A stretch of 64,000 bases of DNA from Schistocephalus solidus (taxonomy: Eukaryota > Platyhelminthes > Cestoda > Diphyllobothriidea > Diphyllobothriidae). A model generated the notes under the pieces. The model saw nothing but the letters and a program-made list of their open reading frames with translations. It had not been told where the DNA came from and made no database searches. The stretch spans positions 20,525 through 84,524 of the forward strand of contig WEDG01000707.1 of the NCBI GenBank assembly GCA_017591395.1. The letters are read 5' to 3'. This document shows positions 34,701 through 47,115 of the stretch, one piece after another. How positions within the stretch are numbered: the first letter of the stretch is position 1; every line of letters begins with the position of its first letter. The translations under genes were made by a program, and so were the position numbers.

Positions 34701-37700
34701 TTCCGCTCCCGGAATTGAAGTAGAAAAATTTGACGATAAGGTAGAGCAAGTTGCTACTTTCAGATCAGCTAGCGCGGACTGCAGATCAATCTGCAACACC
34801 TTATCAACGGAGCCTGCATTGGATCTGGTAGCTAACATTTCACTAACCGCACATACTGACACGGGAGCCTGCCAGGTTAGCGGGACCTGTGGAAACGTCC
34901 CAGAATGCGCGCGACTGGAGGAATCCACGAAGGACATTGATATAAGCAGTAAAAGCCCCGTCTTCTCGGTAACTAGCAGTTCACATCTTAGGGATGATGC
35001 TTGCAAGGTAGAGCCGGTGGTTTTGGGCGTTGAAAAGTTCCATCTGCAGTTGGAACACGAAGCTATTTTTAACTGTATCACGACGGCTGCCGAAGTTAAC
35101 TCACTAAGGTCGCTGACAATCAAAGAGTCCACTCAACAGGTTTCCTTGGAAGAAAATGGGGAGGAAATGGCAGGACGAGAGAATGCCTTGACTCTGTTAG
35201 GCGAGTTCAGTACCATCTATTCTGCTCCTGTGAGTTCCAGCCTCAAGGCCCTGAATGAACACGCCATGCGAATTCGAAATGATGTAAGTCGGGGTGGGCG
35301 AAAGATCTGTTCAGCGACCGCTTCCGACGGTACGTCGCCGAAACAAAGTTTTGGGGCGACTGCAGGCACCACTGTCTGTAATTTTTACGACGAAATAATT
35401 GACCCAAAACACACTATGGAAAGGCAAGAAGAAATCCAGCGGTTGCCCATCAGTTCCGAGTGTGTACGCAAGGAACTTGTCGATGGAAAAACGAATTCCA
35501 TGGATCTGGAACTCGTTCAAAGGATAGAGCAGAATAGAGAAGGCTCGGCAACGACCGCAGCGTCTTCAAGCATGTCCAGTGAAGGCTGTGTCCCAGATCA
35601 GGATGCCCAGTTAGACAATGCCTCAAAGACCTTGAGAATAGGGGCGAAGATTGATAAAGTTGCCACAATGTCGCTGAAACTGCAAACATGCCGGCGGATC
35701 GAAACGATCGGTGTTGGCACAGAGCCATCAGAACAGAATGAAATTTCCGGTCCTTTGGCTGTTTCAGAAGACACTGTCCCGAACAAGAGCAGACAGGAGC
35801 ACAGGCTGTGTCTTGACCTTGATGCAGGCGAACTCGGTTTGCCTTCAAATGTTGATCACACTGCCACTAACCAGGTCCCACCGTACGGTGAGTCTGGGAA
35901 GTCCAAGGGCATACTGGCCGATGCGGAATCCTTCACTCATTGCCTACTGCCTTCAAAAATTCCATACGATCTAACCTGCTCTCTGATGGCACCCATCTGG
36001 ACAGGGTCCAACTGGAACAGGGTTGCGGAAGGAGACCATTAATTGGCCTATCCGAGCAAGTTCAAGAACGTGACAAGGAAAATTCTACCGACTTCAAGGC
36101 TTCCAGCCCTGTCCCACAAGGCGTCAGCACCAAGACTATGCCAAGCAGCCAAAAACTCCCTGCCAGGTCTAGTGATGAAGCAGGAGAGAATGAACCGCCT
36201 ATGACCGAAACAGGACACAGTATTCGTCAGTGCTTGAACAGAGGCTCAAGCAGCGATAGCGCAGCTATTAAGTGGTACAGGGACGGAGTCAGTTCCTCGC
36301 GTACACAACCGAAACCCACCGGGGGTAGCAGAGTCCGCGGCTGCCTTCCTAACCACACCCAAGGTGACTCCCACGGCAGCGGAAGCAGCAGCAGACTTCA
36401 TGGCCAGCCCCAGGTGAATTCTTCGCCCCACACTACCAAAGCTCTCAATCGTCTCTCGCGTATTGAAGAGATCACCCCCGACTCCCCACGGAGGTCCCAC
36501 TTGGTGGAGGGGATGGAAGGGGACGAGCAGGAGGAGGTCGACTCCAATCTTGAAGACAGTGAGGAGGACAGGATGGCTCGTGAGTACACTGTTTTCAGAG
36601 CATACAACATGACGGCTGCCGCGGGTAAGGGTGACGAGATGGGGCGGTGCGTATTGAACAGAGCTGGGACAACTCCAAGCCACTTAATTTCCCATTTTCC
36701 ACCAAGGCTGTTTGTGCCCTTCTCGGACGGAGAGGAGACCTTTCGGAACGAGGAGGAGGAGGTGGAGGCAGAGGAAACGCAGGAGAGCCTTCACACCATG
36801 TCACCGCTGCGCTTCACCAGAGTGTTTTGCGACATTGAGACGGAGGCTGTGAAAGGTCAGGACAAGGGAATGTCTATTAGGGATGGTGCAGTGAGGCCGA
36901 ATTTAGCCTGCAAGCGGCAAGAGGGCCGAGAAATGGCGTTGAAAGCAGATCTTAGTTCAAACAGAACCCGAAACACTTATTCCAGTCACTGTTTGGACTA
37001 CGCCACTGAATTTCCGAACTGGTTTCGACTAGAATGCCCAGTCTGACACGAAGGTCTCTTGGTTACGGAATTTCAGATTCTGAGATGGTGCAAACAATCC
37101 ACGCAACGCCACCTATTGGTGACCAAGAGAGGCTGCGGACAGACAGACCCCTCGAAATTCGGAAGTTGGTTAATGGGGTGCACCAGCCATTGTTTGTAAT
37201 GCAGCCCAGTTCTCTCAAGGGGGCAGGACGAAGAGCAGGAGAAAAACCACAGCAGAACCCTTCTGGCACGCACGCTTGCATCAGATCAGGAGAGCCTCCG
37301 GACCTCAGCCAGCTGATATCACCAGATGCAAAGACCAAGGTACTCCTCAAAGTCGTACGCAAGCCCCGGAGGTCCAATGGAATAAGAGCAATGCGGCAAA
37401 TTGATCCAAAACTTCGAGAGCGCCAGAAACGGGCCTTCATTAAGAAGATTCATCAGCTTTCTGCCACGCGAGCACTGAGTATCGATCGATGCGAGATGCG
37501 GGGGTGGAACGTTAACAATTCGTGCACCCTCCTCAACACCAGCTCCAAGGCTGCCTGGAAGATGGACGCCTTGGTGGAGATTCTGGCCAAATTCGCACCT
37601 TTAGTGAATTCCGGGAACTCTAATCAAACTTATGTCGACCTCATCAGAAGGAAGAACGCGCTCCTGAGGAGGACTAACTGGCACAGCTCAATCGTCAGTC

Positions 37701-38984
37701 ACAATAACTTTGGATGGGATGGATTAGATGGAAGTGGCCAACCAACCACTGAGGCAGCACTCTTCAGGCATCGTTCCATCTCCCGTGAGACACATAACGC
37801 CCTTTTTCCCACTCCAGAAGAAGACGAGCATTTGATTTTCTCTCGTGTGAATGGCGGGAAACGAGGAACAGGGTTCTCTATCAGTGGATTTCATGAGCTA
37901 CGTGCTCGAAAAAACCGCCTTATCCACCGGATGAGTGGAATGTCTACATCGTCGCCAAGGCCCTTTCGTGAGGATGGTAGAACCAACCAAGCCGGGCAAC
38001 CACCCGAACAAGACGGACAGATCGACGAGTTCCCTGTCCGACGAAACGGTCGACCACAAATACGCTCCTGAACAGCAAGCAGACAGATCGGGCGCGGCCT
38101 CGGTTTTAGGCAGTGGGGACGCCAGCAAGCCAGCTGAAACACAACATCCGCTGCAGAGGGAGGGACGAAGGCGGAGGAGAAGCACCACTAAGTGCAGAGA
38201 AAGCATGGGTCGTTCCTCGAGCTCGGACCTGCCTACCGAGTTTCGTCTAGAATTCGAGAGCGCGGTGCGTCAGACGAGGACTGTCTCAGCGATTACCGCC
38301 AGTCCGACCAACACACTGCGACACGAGGAATCTGACACCTATAGCACACCCGACGCCCAATGGGAGATGGAGGAGTTTGAAGGACCCGGTTCACGACAGA
38401 TAAAGTGCATGGATCCACTGCCAATACTACCATCTGCTTCGGTCGCGAAGAAAGTATTGCCTCAATTGGAGCGCCGTCTAACCAGTTGTCGCGTCCAACT
38501 CATGGGCAAACCAGTACCGTCCGCACGGACCCACCGACTTCAGGTTCTACGGGTGCCTTTCGGCACCGGGCTTAATCTTACTATCGGTCGGCAAGTAGTC
38601 GTCTTTAGAGAGCCCATTAAGCGGTCGAGGCCCTATTTTAGACGTTCACACCTTGCACGCACCCCCAATGCTAACTCAAGATACCTCATGACCAGCCGTA
38701 CGCTAACCTTTGTGGCGATTGTAAAGTCAAAAATTGCGACGTCGCGAACCTACTCCTTGAAGAGTTTGCACGAGGGCGAGTTCCGGCGGCTGGATGTGTA
38801 CCAGAATGATGTTGTTGTGTGGACGGTTGCGCTGAACACGGCGGTGGAGAGTTACTGCCCCTTCAACGACATCCCAAATCCTGACTTAAGCTCTGTGGCC
38901 CAATGGGAGTACTGCAAAACTGTGACGCAACACTTCGTCTCCTCCAATCCTCTGCCTCGTGGTGCTCTGTGGGCAAACTGGTAG
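31782..38984 (+). CDS. Gene C: very large, mostly disordered protein in five open segments
   Basis: Function unknown. Five long, overlapping open segments lie head to tail on one strand: 31782-32549, 32215-36042, 35892-37046, 37010-38071 and 37935-38984, about 2300 residues in all. Each changeover needs one short intron or an indel; plausible splice pairs exist for the first (32208-32259, 52 nt, or 32274-32328, 55 nt), and an excellent GTGAGT donor lies at 35888 for the second. The start ATG has an in-frame TAG upstream. Most of the chain is S/E/D/R-rich low complexity, with a poly-Ser run at about 33735-33767. The first segment holds KGKLKSRLRSLFTHLSGL (32086-32139), which resembles the LKP helix of gene A. 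The last ~150 residues look folded: alternating hydrophobics, then a Trp-rich end with four tryptophans. No signal peptide or membrane helix is seen. Exon borders here are uncertain; that the region is coding is much less so. Confidence 0.65.
33735..33767 (+). repeat. In-frame (TCC)n tract encoding poly-serine in gene C
   Basis: About eleven TCC/CTC triplets code for a run of roughly twelve serines. Likely length-variable between individuals. Confidence 0.85.
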
Positions 38985-40002
38985 GAGCCACAAGGAGTGA
39001 GGCTCAAGGTTAGTGAGCCTTTGTTTTGACTAACTGAATTTTTTCCCCCTGTAGCCAATAGAGTTTTGCAACGGGCTCAGCTGCCAACCGACGTTCTTGA
39101 GCGGATGTCATCCCGGTATGGTGCATTTTCCTCAACAAATTAAGTTATAGGGAGACCCTAGCCACTACGAACGGGTCCCAAATAGAAACAGGGGCTGTAT
39201 TCCAGTCGAGAGGATATTCGAGTATCTACAGAAATATTTCATAGTTTGGGACAAGTTGACGACCCGACGAAGGCGCAAGACTGAACCCGGTAGAGCCAGC
39301 GACCCCTAGTCAGGGTGCGACAGGAATCACAACATCTTGTGCAAGATTAGGTCTGAGCTGACCTTGCATTTGATTGGTCGGTTTAGATAGCCATGATTGG
39401 CCGAGAAGCACACTTTGCGTGCAATTACATGCGAGAGGCGCAGCGTTAAAATAGGCACTCGGAATAGGGTCACCAAATGCTAAACGACACTAAGTTCTGA
39501 GCGGTGAACAATGTCTAAAGACAGCATTAAACATAAGTTCGCAAAATACTCCTCACTTACCCCTGACGAATAGGAGGTTTATGACAGGATATGTGCTTTT
39601 GATTGTTTGAAAAGCAGCGTTAGGCCGAGTTCCTCTGAAACCAAAGACCTACTTTTACAGGAACGAACGCTCAGACAGTTATATCCCATCAACGAAATAC
39701 CGTCTCGAAAGCAAAGAGCAAAGTCTAATAACACCCTGGGTGCCCGATGTTTTGGTTCATATCCGAAAGCCAAGCCTTACAAGTTGGTGCTGTTCTTTGA
39801 GCAGATTATTTCTTGGGGATGCCTGAGAGTAGCTGCATGGCCGATGCTGAAGCCAACCTTTGGCTTAGAGGATACCTTCCGTATGAATCCACCGTCTCAC
39901 AGTATTGATAATGTCAAGGTACTTGACCGCATGAGCCACGAAGAAAGCACCTCTAAAACTGCCTACCATCTCACAGCTGGTACGAACTGGTAAGGAATCG
40001 TT
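38985..40002. other. 3' flank of gene C, no other gene supported
   Basis: A 128-codon frame at 39607-39993 has no recognisable domain and is not called. The first few hundred bases may be the gene C 3' UTR. Confidence 0.3.
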
Positions 40003-40060
40003 CAACTGACCCAGTTTTGAAAAACTCGGTGACCTCTGCGGGATCCGACAGTAAAGGCAC
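40003..40060 (-). repeat. Diverged copy of the tRNA-like repeat seen at 61630-61730
   Basis: TTCAACTGACCCAGTTTTGA..AAAACTCGGTGACCTC..CGGGAT is collinear with 61646-61690 (TTGACCCACTTGTGTAAAACTCGGTGGCCTCGGTGGGATT). The box B-like part is more degraded here. Confidence 0.5.
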
Positions 40061-40147
40061 GGCTCCAGCACAACCGACGCTCGCACGACCTGAGCTATGA
40101 AGATCAGAACTATCAGTACGAAACGGCTGATTACAGGGAAATGGGTA

Positions 40148-40285
<138 letters not shown>

Positions 40286-41659
40286 TGATGTTTTTAACAC
40301 ATATTAAAATAGTTCATTAAAAACAATTGAAATAAGTACATCTAGTTAGTTTCGGGAATAGTAAGGGTGTGTACTGCCTAAAATGCTCAGAAAACGTCTC
40401 AAACATTCTGAATCTTCGCATTCGTGAGAATATAAGACTGTTTAATGCAGTTTTCACCAAGATAAAGTGCTAGAATGTTTATCTAGACTAAAACGTTTCG
40501 AGCCCCTATGCACAAGGACACTGATACCATGCCTTCTATACTAAACCACATGCCGACTCCTTAACGTATACTTGACCCTTATTTGGTCTCAACGCGTCTC
40601 CGGTCCCCCTTGTCAGTGCTTGCAATAAGGCACCTGTGCACCCCACGTCTTTATAAAGGCCGTATGCTCATATCTGTGAATGGGATTTCTGGTCCGGGAG
40701 GGCGTTATTTAAGAAGTTAGCAACTGACGTCACACCTCAGCATGCTTACTGCTGATCCGCAACCCCTTGGCGGTTTTGATAGGAAAGACCCAGTAGATGC
40801 AGGGCTACACTTGTGATTCGGTATTTTATTGCAAACAAGCGTACGAGGGGCCACTCTGCTTGTTAAGGGTATCCATAGTGGTTTGAACTTCCGAATCTTT
40901 TCGTTAGACAGCCAGTATAGGATATACGCACTGCATTAGGGCCTGGAGACGCTTGAGAGGGAGATAAATTGCCCGTGGTTTTTTCGTACATCCGTATAAT
41001 TTCCAAGTGTTGATATAGAGGCTAGTTTGTCTGCTCTTGAATAGCATTGAGGGCTGTTATTGAAGTCTCACAACTCAGGCACGACTTGTGGAAAAATGCA
41101 AGTCTGCCAAGTCGATCTCTTAGATCGACTTTGACCAAGTTATAAGGTTGTACTGAAAAATAGCTCGCTTGATTTAATTCAAATAAGCAATGCGTGAGAG
41201 GATCGTTGATCGTCTCGTTGTTTGAATGCTCTAGAAGCCAGCGTCGGGTTCGGACCTTCCTGCCCACATCCATCCTCTTATCCACTGCGCCACGAAGCTC
41301 TTGCTTTTCTGCACTTAAATTGTTAATCTAGCACTTAAATCGCCAGATAGGGATTACACGTTTCGCTAAAAGGGCATTTAGATCTATGGTATGCCATGTG
41401 TACTTCGATGCGAGCGTCCATTAATAGGCGCATGGCCATGTGTAATCAAACCAATCAGATGTGTGTTTGGGCCTTCAAAGAAACATGTGACCGCGCGATA
41501 ATACGACAAATCGATACAATTTAAAAATATGGCGCATTTCAACGCCCACTCGCCGTTATCAAACATGATGCGTGCAATGGATGAACATGCAGTCAGCGTA
41601 AACTAACTAAAACTGTACTGAATTTCAAATACACTTGAAACCTTAGCAAGTTCAACCGC
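40286..41659. other. Intergenic, upstream of gene D; contains a tRNA-derived SINE head
   Basis: On the minus strand, 41300-41226 reads CTTCGTGGCGCAGTGGATAA, a textbook box A (TGGCGCAGTGG), followed about 35 bases later by a box B-like AGGTCCGAACCC. Spacing and stems do not give a functional tRNA, so this is a SINE head or tRNA relic. 40490-40560 contains an ACGTTTCGAGCCCC stretch resembling PLE ends, too degraded to call. An in-frame TGA at 41636 precedes the gene D start. Confidence 0.45.
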
Positions 41660-44600
41660 ATGTCGCAGCAATCGAGTCGTTTTGGCCGTCTGGTGGAATT
41701 CTACGCCAAAAAGATCGACCAAATAGAGAAACAAAACTCTATCAAAGAATTACAACAAAATTCCAACCAACGTGGTTCGGGACAGGGAAATGAAAGTTGG
41801 AGAAGGACGTCGAAAAATCAACTCTTTCGAAGCGAGTTCAGACTACAGAATGGGGCCAACACGACATTCGATGATGATAGCGTCATCGCAGCAACCGTCG
41901 AAGGTTTTTTACAACCGCCGCCCGGTAGTGTCTATGATGAGCAAGGAGGTAAGTGTCGTTTTCGTATCAAACTCGACTACACCTACAATCCGGCAATCAA
42001 GGGAAGATCATCGCTTTCTTCATTAAATGGCCTCAGTTTTGACAGCCTTGCTGAGGCACTGCAGGTAGACAGGTCGAACCTACCCGAAAACTATCAATTA
42101 GATATCCTGTCCAAATTGAAACCCATGTTACATGGGTTGACGGAAGTTCTTGCGGGGGAGTCTGGGGTGTACGCTTGTCCGAGCGACTTACCAGAGTCGC
42201 AGGGGGCAGTTTCTGCATCCGTCACGTCAGCCAGGAAGTCTATTCCAGAACGCCTTTCCATCGGAAAATCTAAAAGATCCTCGCATAATCTGCCGCTCCA
42301 TCATGCATCTATAAACGACGCAGCCGATGAAGCGACCCACAAAACCTCTGAATTCGATGACCAACCGTCAACGCTTGCTACCAGGGGCATGCATACGACA
42401 TTCAAAGATTCTAACATCGATCGCACAAAGTCATCTGACGCATATGTCTTGGTGGCGGAGGTATCGACAATATCTGAGCAGTATTCAGCGGAAACAACTG
42501 ATCCACACTTGATGGCGGCCGTCAAACCGTTAACAGCGTCTATTGTGACAAGTGCAGTTGGAATATTTGGTACTTGAAGATGTTGTCAAGAGCAAACAGA
42601 GCGTTCAAGAGAGATATCGAGCCAGTCACCCTGCACATTTACAGAACAAGACTCTTACCAAAGGCATAAACCGTTCAACTTCCACACAAGCAAAACCGCA
42701 ATCTTTGGCCTCTCTGGGTACGACTGAGGAAATTATGATCGTGGACGATGATTTTAAAGTAGATGACGATGAGACACTGAAAGTTGATCGCACCATAGAA
42801 TGCTCTAAGACCGATGTGGCAGTAACCGGGTTGCTGTCTATGCCCAAGCCGAATGCAGGTGGCGGTGCATATTTAAACAAGGACTGGTTGAATGACGTTG
42901 GTTTTGACGAAGACAGCACGATGGGTGGCCTCGACCTCTCCTGGTCAACCCTCGAGTCGGTAGGCGTGATATCCATCACGACGGCATCCAGCAGAAACTC
43001 TGTAACCGCGATTCGCGATGAGTCTAATGACGACTCACTTTTACTTCAAGTAGACACGGCGTTGATAAATTCACCCGAACACCTCGACAGACCCGATTCC
43101 ACTTCAGGGAGGCTGGGGTTTCTCGAGGGACGGCAAGCAGTTGGCACAGAAGGTTTCCACGGCGGCTCCGTTACAAAACCCCTAGCAGTCGCACATGCTT
43201 CCAGCGTTGTACGACCAGACGACATCCTCTTCAACATACACATGAGTCCTGATGGCAATAGTAAAGAGAAGTCCTCTGTCAAATTGGGATTCAGCATGAA
43301 CTTTGGGAGACCGGGCAGTTACGTGTCCGTGCAGCAGAACCCAGTTGAGGCTCCGGTAAAGTATTCTCTGGACTCTGCGTTACTAGCGCGTGACCGGATG
43401 TCCCTCAACTCCCAAAAGAGAGTGTCTGATGTGTCCGGTCTTGGAAGTCAGGAGTACGATGCGCTCGAGTATTCCAGACAGAACCAACCCAGCATCAACA
43501 CTACGAATACGAAATTGACGGCATCGTCCACGCCAGAGGGGTCGTCGGGTATGCGAATGTCCGCCAGAAGCGGTGGGAGTCGTATGGTCCCTGGCGAGCG
43601 GTCGAGTCAGTGGCCAGGCGGACCGGCCGTTACCAGTGTCATGGTACGTACCGTTATACCTGCTCCCTCCTGGGCTGTGAACACTGAAGCCACAGAAGGG
43701 CTCAGCAGAGCCTCCTCGAAGGTCACACTACCAGTGGTGCTGCAGGACCAAGGGGAGAGGGTGTCCCAAAGGCCTAATCCCAACTCATTTGTGCTATCAG
43801 CAAGTCCAGCTTCTATGACATGGGGAAACCAACAGGAGGTAAATGTGAGGGCTCTTTCCGTGCCAAACAGCAACATGATCAGCTATTCCGATGCCAAGGG
43901 AAGTGTCGCAGTCTCAGCGAAAGTAACAGGTTTCCGCGGCACAAATGAGCAGACGGAGGCAGTAACCCTGATTTACAACCAGCAGCCTGTGGAAGACTAC
44001 AATGCTTTAAACTATGCATCAAGGGAGACTGTGGAAGAAGTGAAAGAACCGCCAAATCACTTGGTGAAGCTAATAATGCCGCCTATTTCAGAAGACCATC
44101 CAGAACACAGACACTATCTGGACCAGGCGAACGCCAAGTACTACGAACTTCCACCGATAGATTCCATGGCGGACGACAGCAACGCTGTATATGTCGTACA
44201 AGCGGATGACACCCGTACCCCAAAGTTGTCTGTAAAGGTTCCACCACAGTCGGAAAGTAGACCGAGCTTAAAACGGACGGAAACGCCCTGGGCCTCACCC
44301 GGGCCACGTACCGCACGCAGTACCAAAGATGAGATTGAAGCTGGCGGTGCTGGCAGTCGTTGGGCTAGCAAGAACGCAACTGCAAGGCAACCTTCTACCG
44401 TGTCCTTCAAGTCGGCTGGAAAAGCTGGCAAGGTCCCAGGCTCTGCACAGGGCAAAACTGCCCACACCACCAAAGTATCCGTCGCGGTATCAAACGTGTC
44501 TGACGCTAAGCCAGCTTTAAGGCGGAGAGGCACGCCATGGGTCCCCCGGCGGTCTTCTAGTTTGGATGATGTCTTGGAAGTCGGGGCTCCTAGTCAGAGG

Positions 44601-45365
44601 TTTAGCGATTTGCCCAGCATAAAACGCACCTCACCGATGCCGGAGAGGGGGAGCTCAAAGGGGTCGGCTCCAGGACCACAGGAACGGGCTTCCAATAATC
44701 GGCACAATCTGCTACCGGTACCGATGGCACCGCAACCCCCACCACCGAAGAGGTCGACGGGTAGTCAGGTTACTCCGCAGTCCAACACCAAACCGCACAA
44801 TCTGCAGTGTGTCCACAACAACAGACAGGGTGTGGGCGCGATCTATCAGCAGTGCGGATGCGGACCCGTCAGGGGATGTGAACCCTGCAGGTGGAACTTG
44901 AGTGCCTTTACCCGGCTACCACCCTCTTCTGGGCCAACTGCCGGTTACCCAGTGAGACGGCTGTGCAGGTCTACTGACATCTTGGGTAGGCATCATGGTT
45001 ACTGCTGTCAGCTGCCGGCGAATCCTGGCACTCGTCAGAAGAGCCTTTATGCCAGCGATGTGAGGTTTAGAGGAGCAAATGGTAGCGGCAGTTGTGGACT
45101 CTACCAGGGAGAACAACTCCCAGTGCAGTCAAATAATGAGTTCCACCAGTGCCCTAGCCATGATTGTTTCGCGGTCGCAAACGATGCGGTGGGCCAGCAC
45201 GATTATAATGACAAGATATCGCCTTATATTGCCGCTCAGATTACCCTAAAGCCAGGGGCTCCTGCAGCCATTAATCGGTTCGTCTGGCGGCGGTGTCCTG
45301 GCCCATGGACAAGGTGGAACTCGAATCAGGACGCGACCCACATGGGAGGCGATGGAGTAGAGTAA
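41660..45365 (+). CDS. Gene D: paralogue of A and B, large disordered protein with Cys-rich C-terminus
   Basis: Function unknown. The ATG at 41660 has an in-frame TGA 24 bases upstream. Two open frames (41660-42577 and 42549-45365) join if a 97-nt GT-AG segment (42461-42557) is removed, giving about 1202 residues; a 40-nt alternative (42570-42609) also fits. An amphipathic, probably coiled segment spans residues ~8-36. Residues ~55-165 are the block shared with genes A and B: LFRSEFRLQNG at 55-65, DDDSVIAATVEG, FRIKLDYTYNP at 101-111 and LSKLKPMLHGL at 150-160. The middle is S/T/E-rich, with strand-like patches (ILFNIHMSPDG; DAKGSVAVSAKV). Near 44240-44640 a motif repeats imperfectly three times: [PS]-x-[LI]-[KR]-R, twice followed by TPW. 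The last ~200 residues are rich in Cys and Gly. No signal peptide is seen. It lies 2.7 kb downstream of gene C on the same strand. Confidence 0.75.
42461..42557 (+). other. Candidate 97-nt intron in gene D
   Basis: Donor GAG|GTATCG at 42461 and acceptor AGTGCAG ending at 42557. Length is 1 mod 3, matching the register change, and both flanks are open. The alternative 40-nt pair (GTACTT donor at 42570, TTCAAG acceptor at 42609) cannot be excluded by eye. Confidence 0.45.
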
Positions 45366-46934
45366 TCAAGAGGAGCAGATTTTAATTCAAGACCGCAACC
45401 ATATCCGGGGAGAGAGAGAGAGAGCGAGCGATAGAGAGGGCCAGAGGATAAAGACAGCACCTTCTGCATTTTCGGCGATATCAGTGGAAGATGACCGAGC
45501 AGAAAGACCTACCCGGAAGATGACAGGCAGGAGTGAAAGCGGAAGTCACAACATTGGTAAGAACGTTTCGGGTTCAATAACAGTAGCGGCATGCCTTAAA
45601 CGACGGCAAGCAATTCCATGACCCTGTGCTGATGGCAACCCACGGAACACGCTTCTCTCGAACTGTTTTCGGATTTCAAACCACCGTAAGGTTCGGGTCA
45701 AACTTTTGTAGAACTGGGCTGTCGAACCTGAACTACCAAACATCTGGTTTGAGCAGGGCCTGCGGGAGAGTCACGGCTTTACAATGTTTTCATATCTTAG
45801 TTTCTCTTTGTTAAAAAATTGGTTTGTTTTTTGTCGGTCTGCTTTGTTTCGATTACTTTCAAAATACAGAATATGTCTGCAAAGTTGCTCTTTATGACGG
45901 TTGGAAAATGCTGAGGTTGCGAGTCTTTTCAAAAGCTGAGGCCACTAGTCATTTCCCATGTGAGTGGCACCCCGGGCCCTAGACGTGGCCTGGTTCCAGG
46001 AAACAGCGTGGACGCCGTGTTCGCATTTGGAAGTACCGGCTGTTGTCAGCGTTGCGAGTCTTAATCGACGGGCTCACTTTCACGCGCGTGTGATTCAGAG
46101 GGAAACACGCGGTCCCCCCTCTCCCATCAATTTTTAGGGCACAGAATAGGGCAGCTGCCTCTTCGGCCGGCTTAATTACATTATCCCCGCTGCGCGCTGG
46201 TACCGTCCGCCGGTATAATATTTGTCCACCCTATTCTGTCAAGTTCCCCTTCTGCGTACTTTAGCTCCCTACGTGTGCGCACACCCCTCTTGCCTCGATT
46301 GTCATTGGTAGCCGCGTCCCTGTGGGCGAGCCAATACGAGCATGACATGCCGTAAACAACGTGGTCCCTGTAGTGTGCATTAATCACTCGGACACCGGCT
46401 CAACTGCATTGAACGAAAATCCCACTTAATAATTAAATACTTTAAGAGAAATTAAGGCATAAAAGAAAGATAAGAAGTAATATTACGTTGGCTAGAATTA
46501 AGGATTTTCGTTAGAAAAGCGGGAATGCCTACCGCATGAGAATTATCGCCAAACGAGTTAGGTCATGTGCTAATAGAAATAAAGCTTGTCCATTTAAACA
46601 ACTGAGTAAGTAAAATACCATTTACAAAGAGCCATTTGCGCAGCTTGTATATAGTTTTATGCCAATATTTTGTTTAAAATGAAGTGTGGTGTTTATTCAA
46701 ATGCCCACAGTTTGAACGTAGATCCAAAACCTTTTCAATAGCAGTTTTTTGTAATTTTTCGCTTTACATGGTTTGAGATGCAGTAGTTTAAGAGGACAAA
46801 GGTTCCGCTTGCTTTCGTCGATAATAATAAAATTTTCATGTGATCAGTTACTGGGAGGGGTCGGTCGATAACTAAAATGTTCGAACGTAATTAGTAGATG
46901 CGATCGTAAATATACCGCCAGGACTCGAACCTTC
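45366..46934. other. 3' flank of gene D, no other gene supported
   Basis: A short GA run (about 45412-45430) follows the gene. 45540-45780 has repeat-like sequence with short unsupported frames. The rest is AT-rich and unassigned. Confidence 0.3.
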
Positions 46935-47115
46935 GCATTCATTCGTGTCCTTCAAACATCCGTTACTACTTAACGGTTTTAAATGCTCCCAATCGCCTGC
47001 CCGCAAAGATGGGTTCTGTTCTTTGTCCATTGTTGAACGCTCACCAATCGCTAACGGAACCCACTCGTTTCGTTCTGCCTTCAAGGTCACTATCCAGCCC
47101 GCCATCAGTCACACA
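46935..47115 (-). repeat. tRNA-derived SINE copy (S1-like)
   Basis: On the minus strand a near-perfect box B (GGTTCGAGTCC, about 46922-46932 region) sits beside a poor box A. The distal part (TTGAACGCTCACCAATCGCTAACGG..CCACTCG..GTTCTGCCTTCAAGG) is collinear with 52010-52095 and with the distal part of 10785-11000. Confidence 0.5.

Noticed and set aside
39607..39993. 128-codon open frame between genes C and D
   Set aside because: No domain, no start or splice context, no relative in the window; length is within chance expectation.
41226..41300. Possible functional tRNA gene on the minus strand (good box A)
   Set aside because: Box B is imperfect, the box distance is short, and no acceptor or anticodon stem can be formed; a SINE head is more likely.
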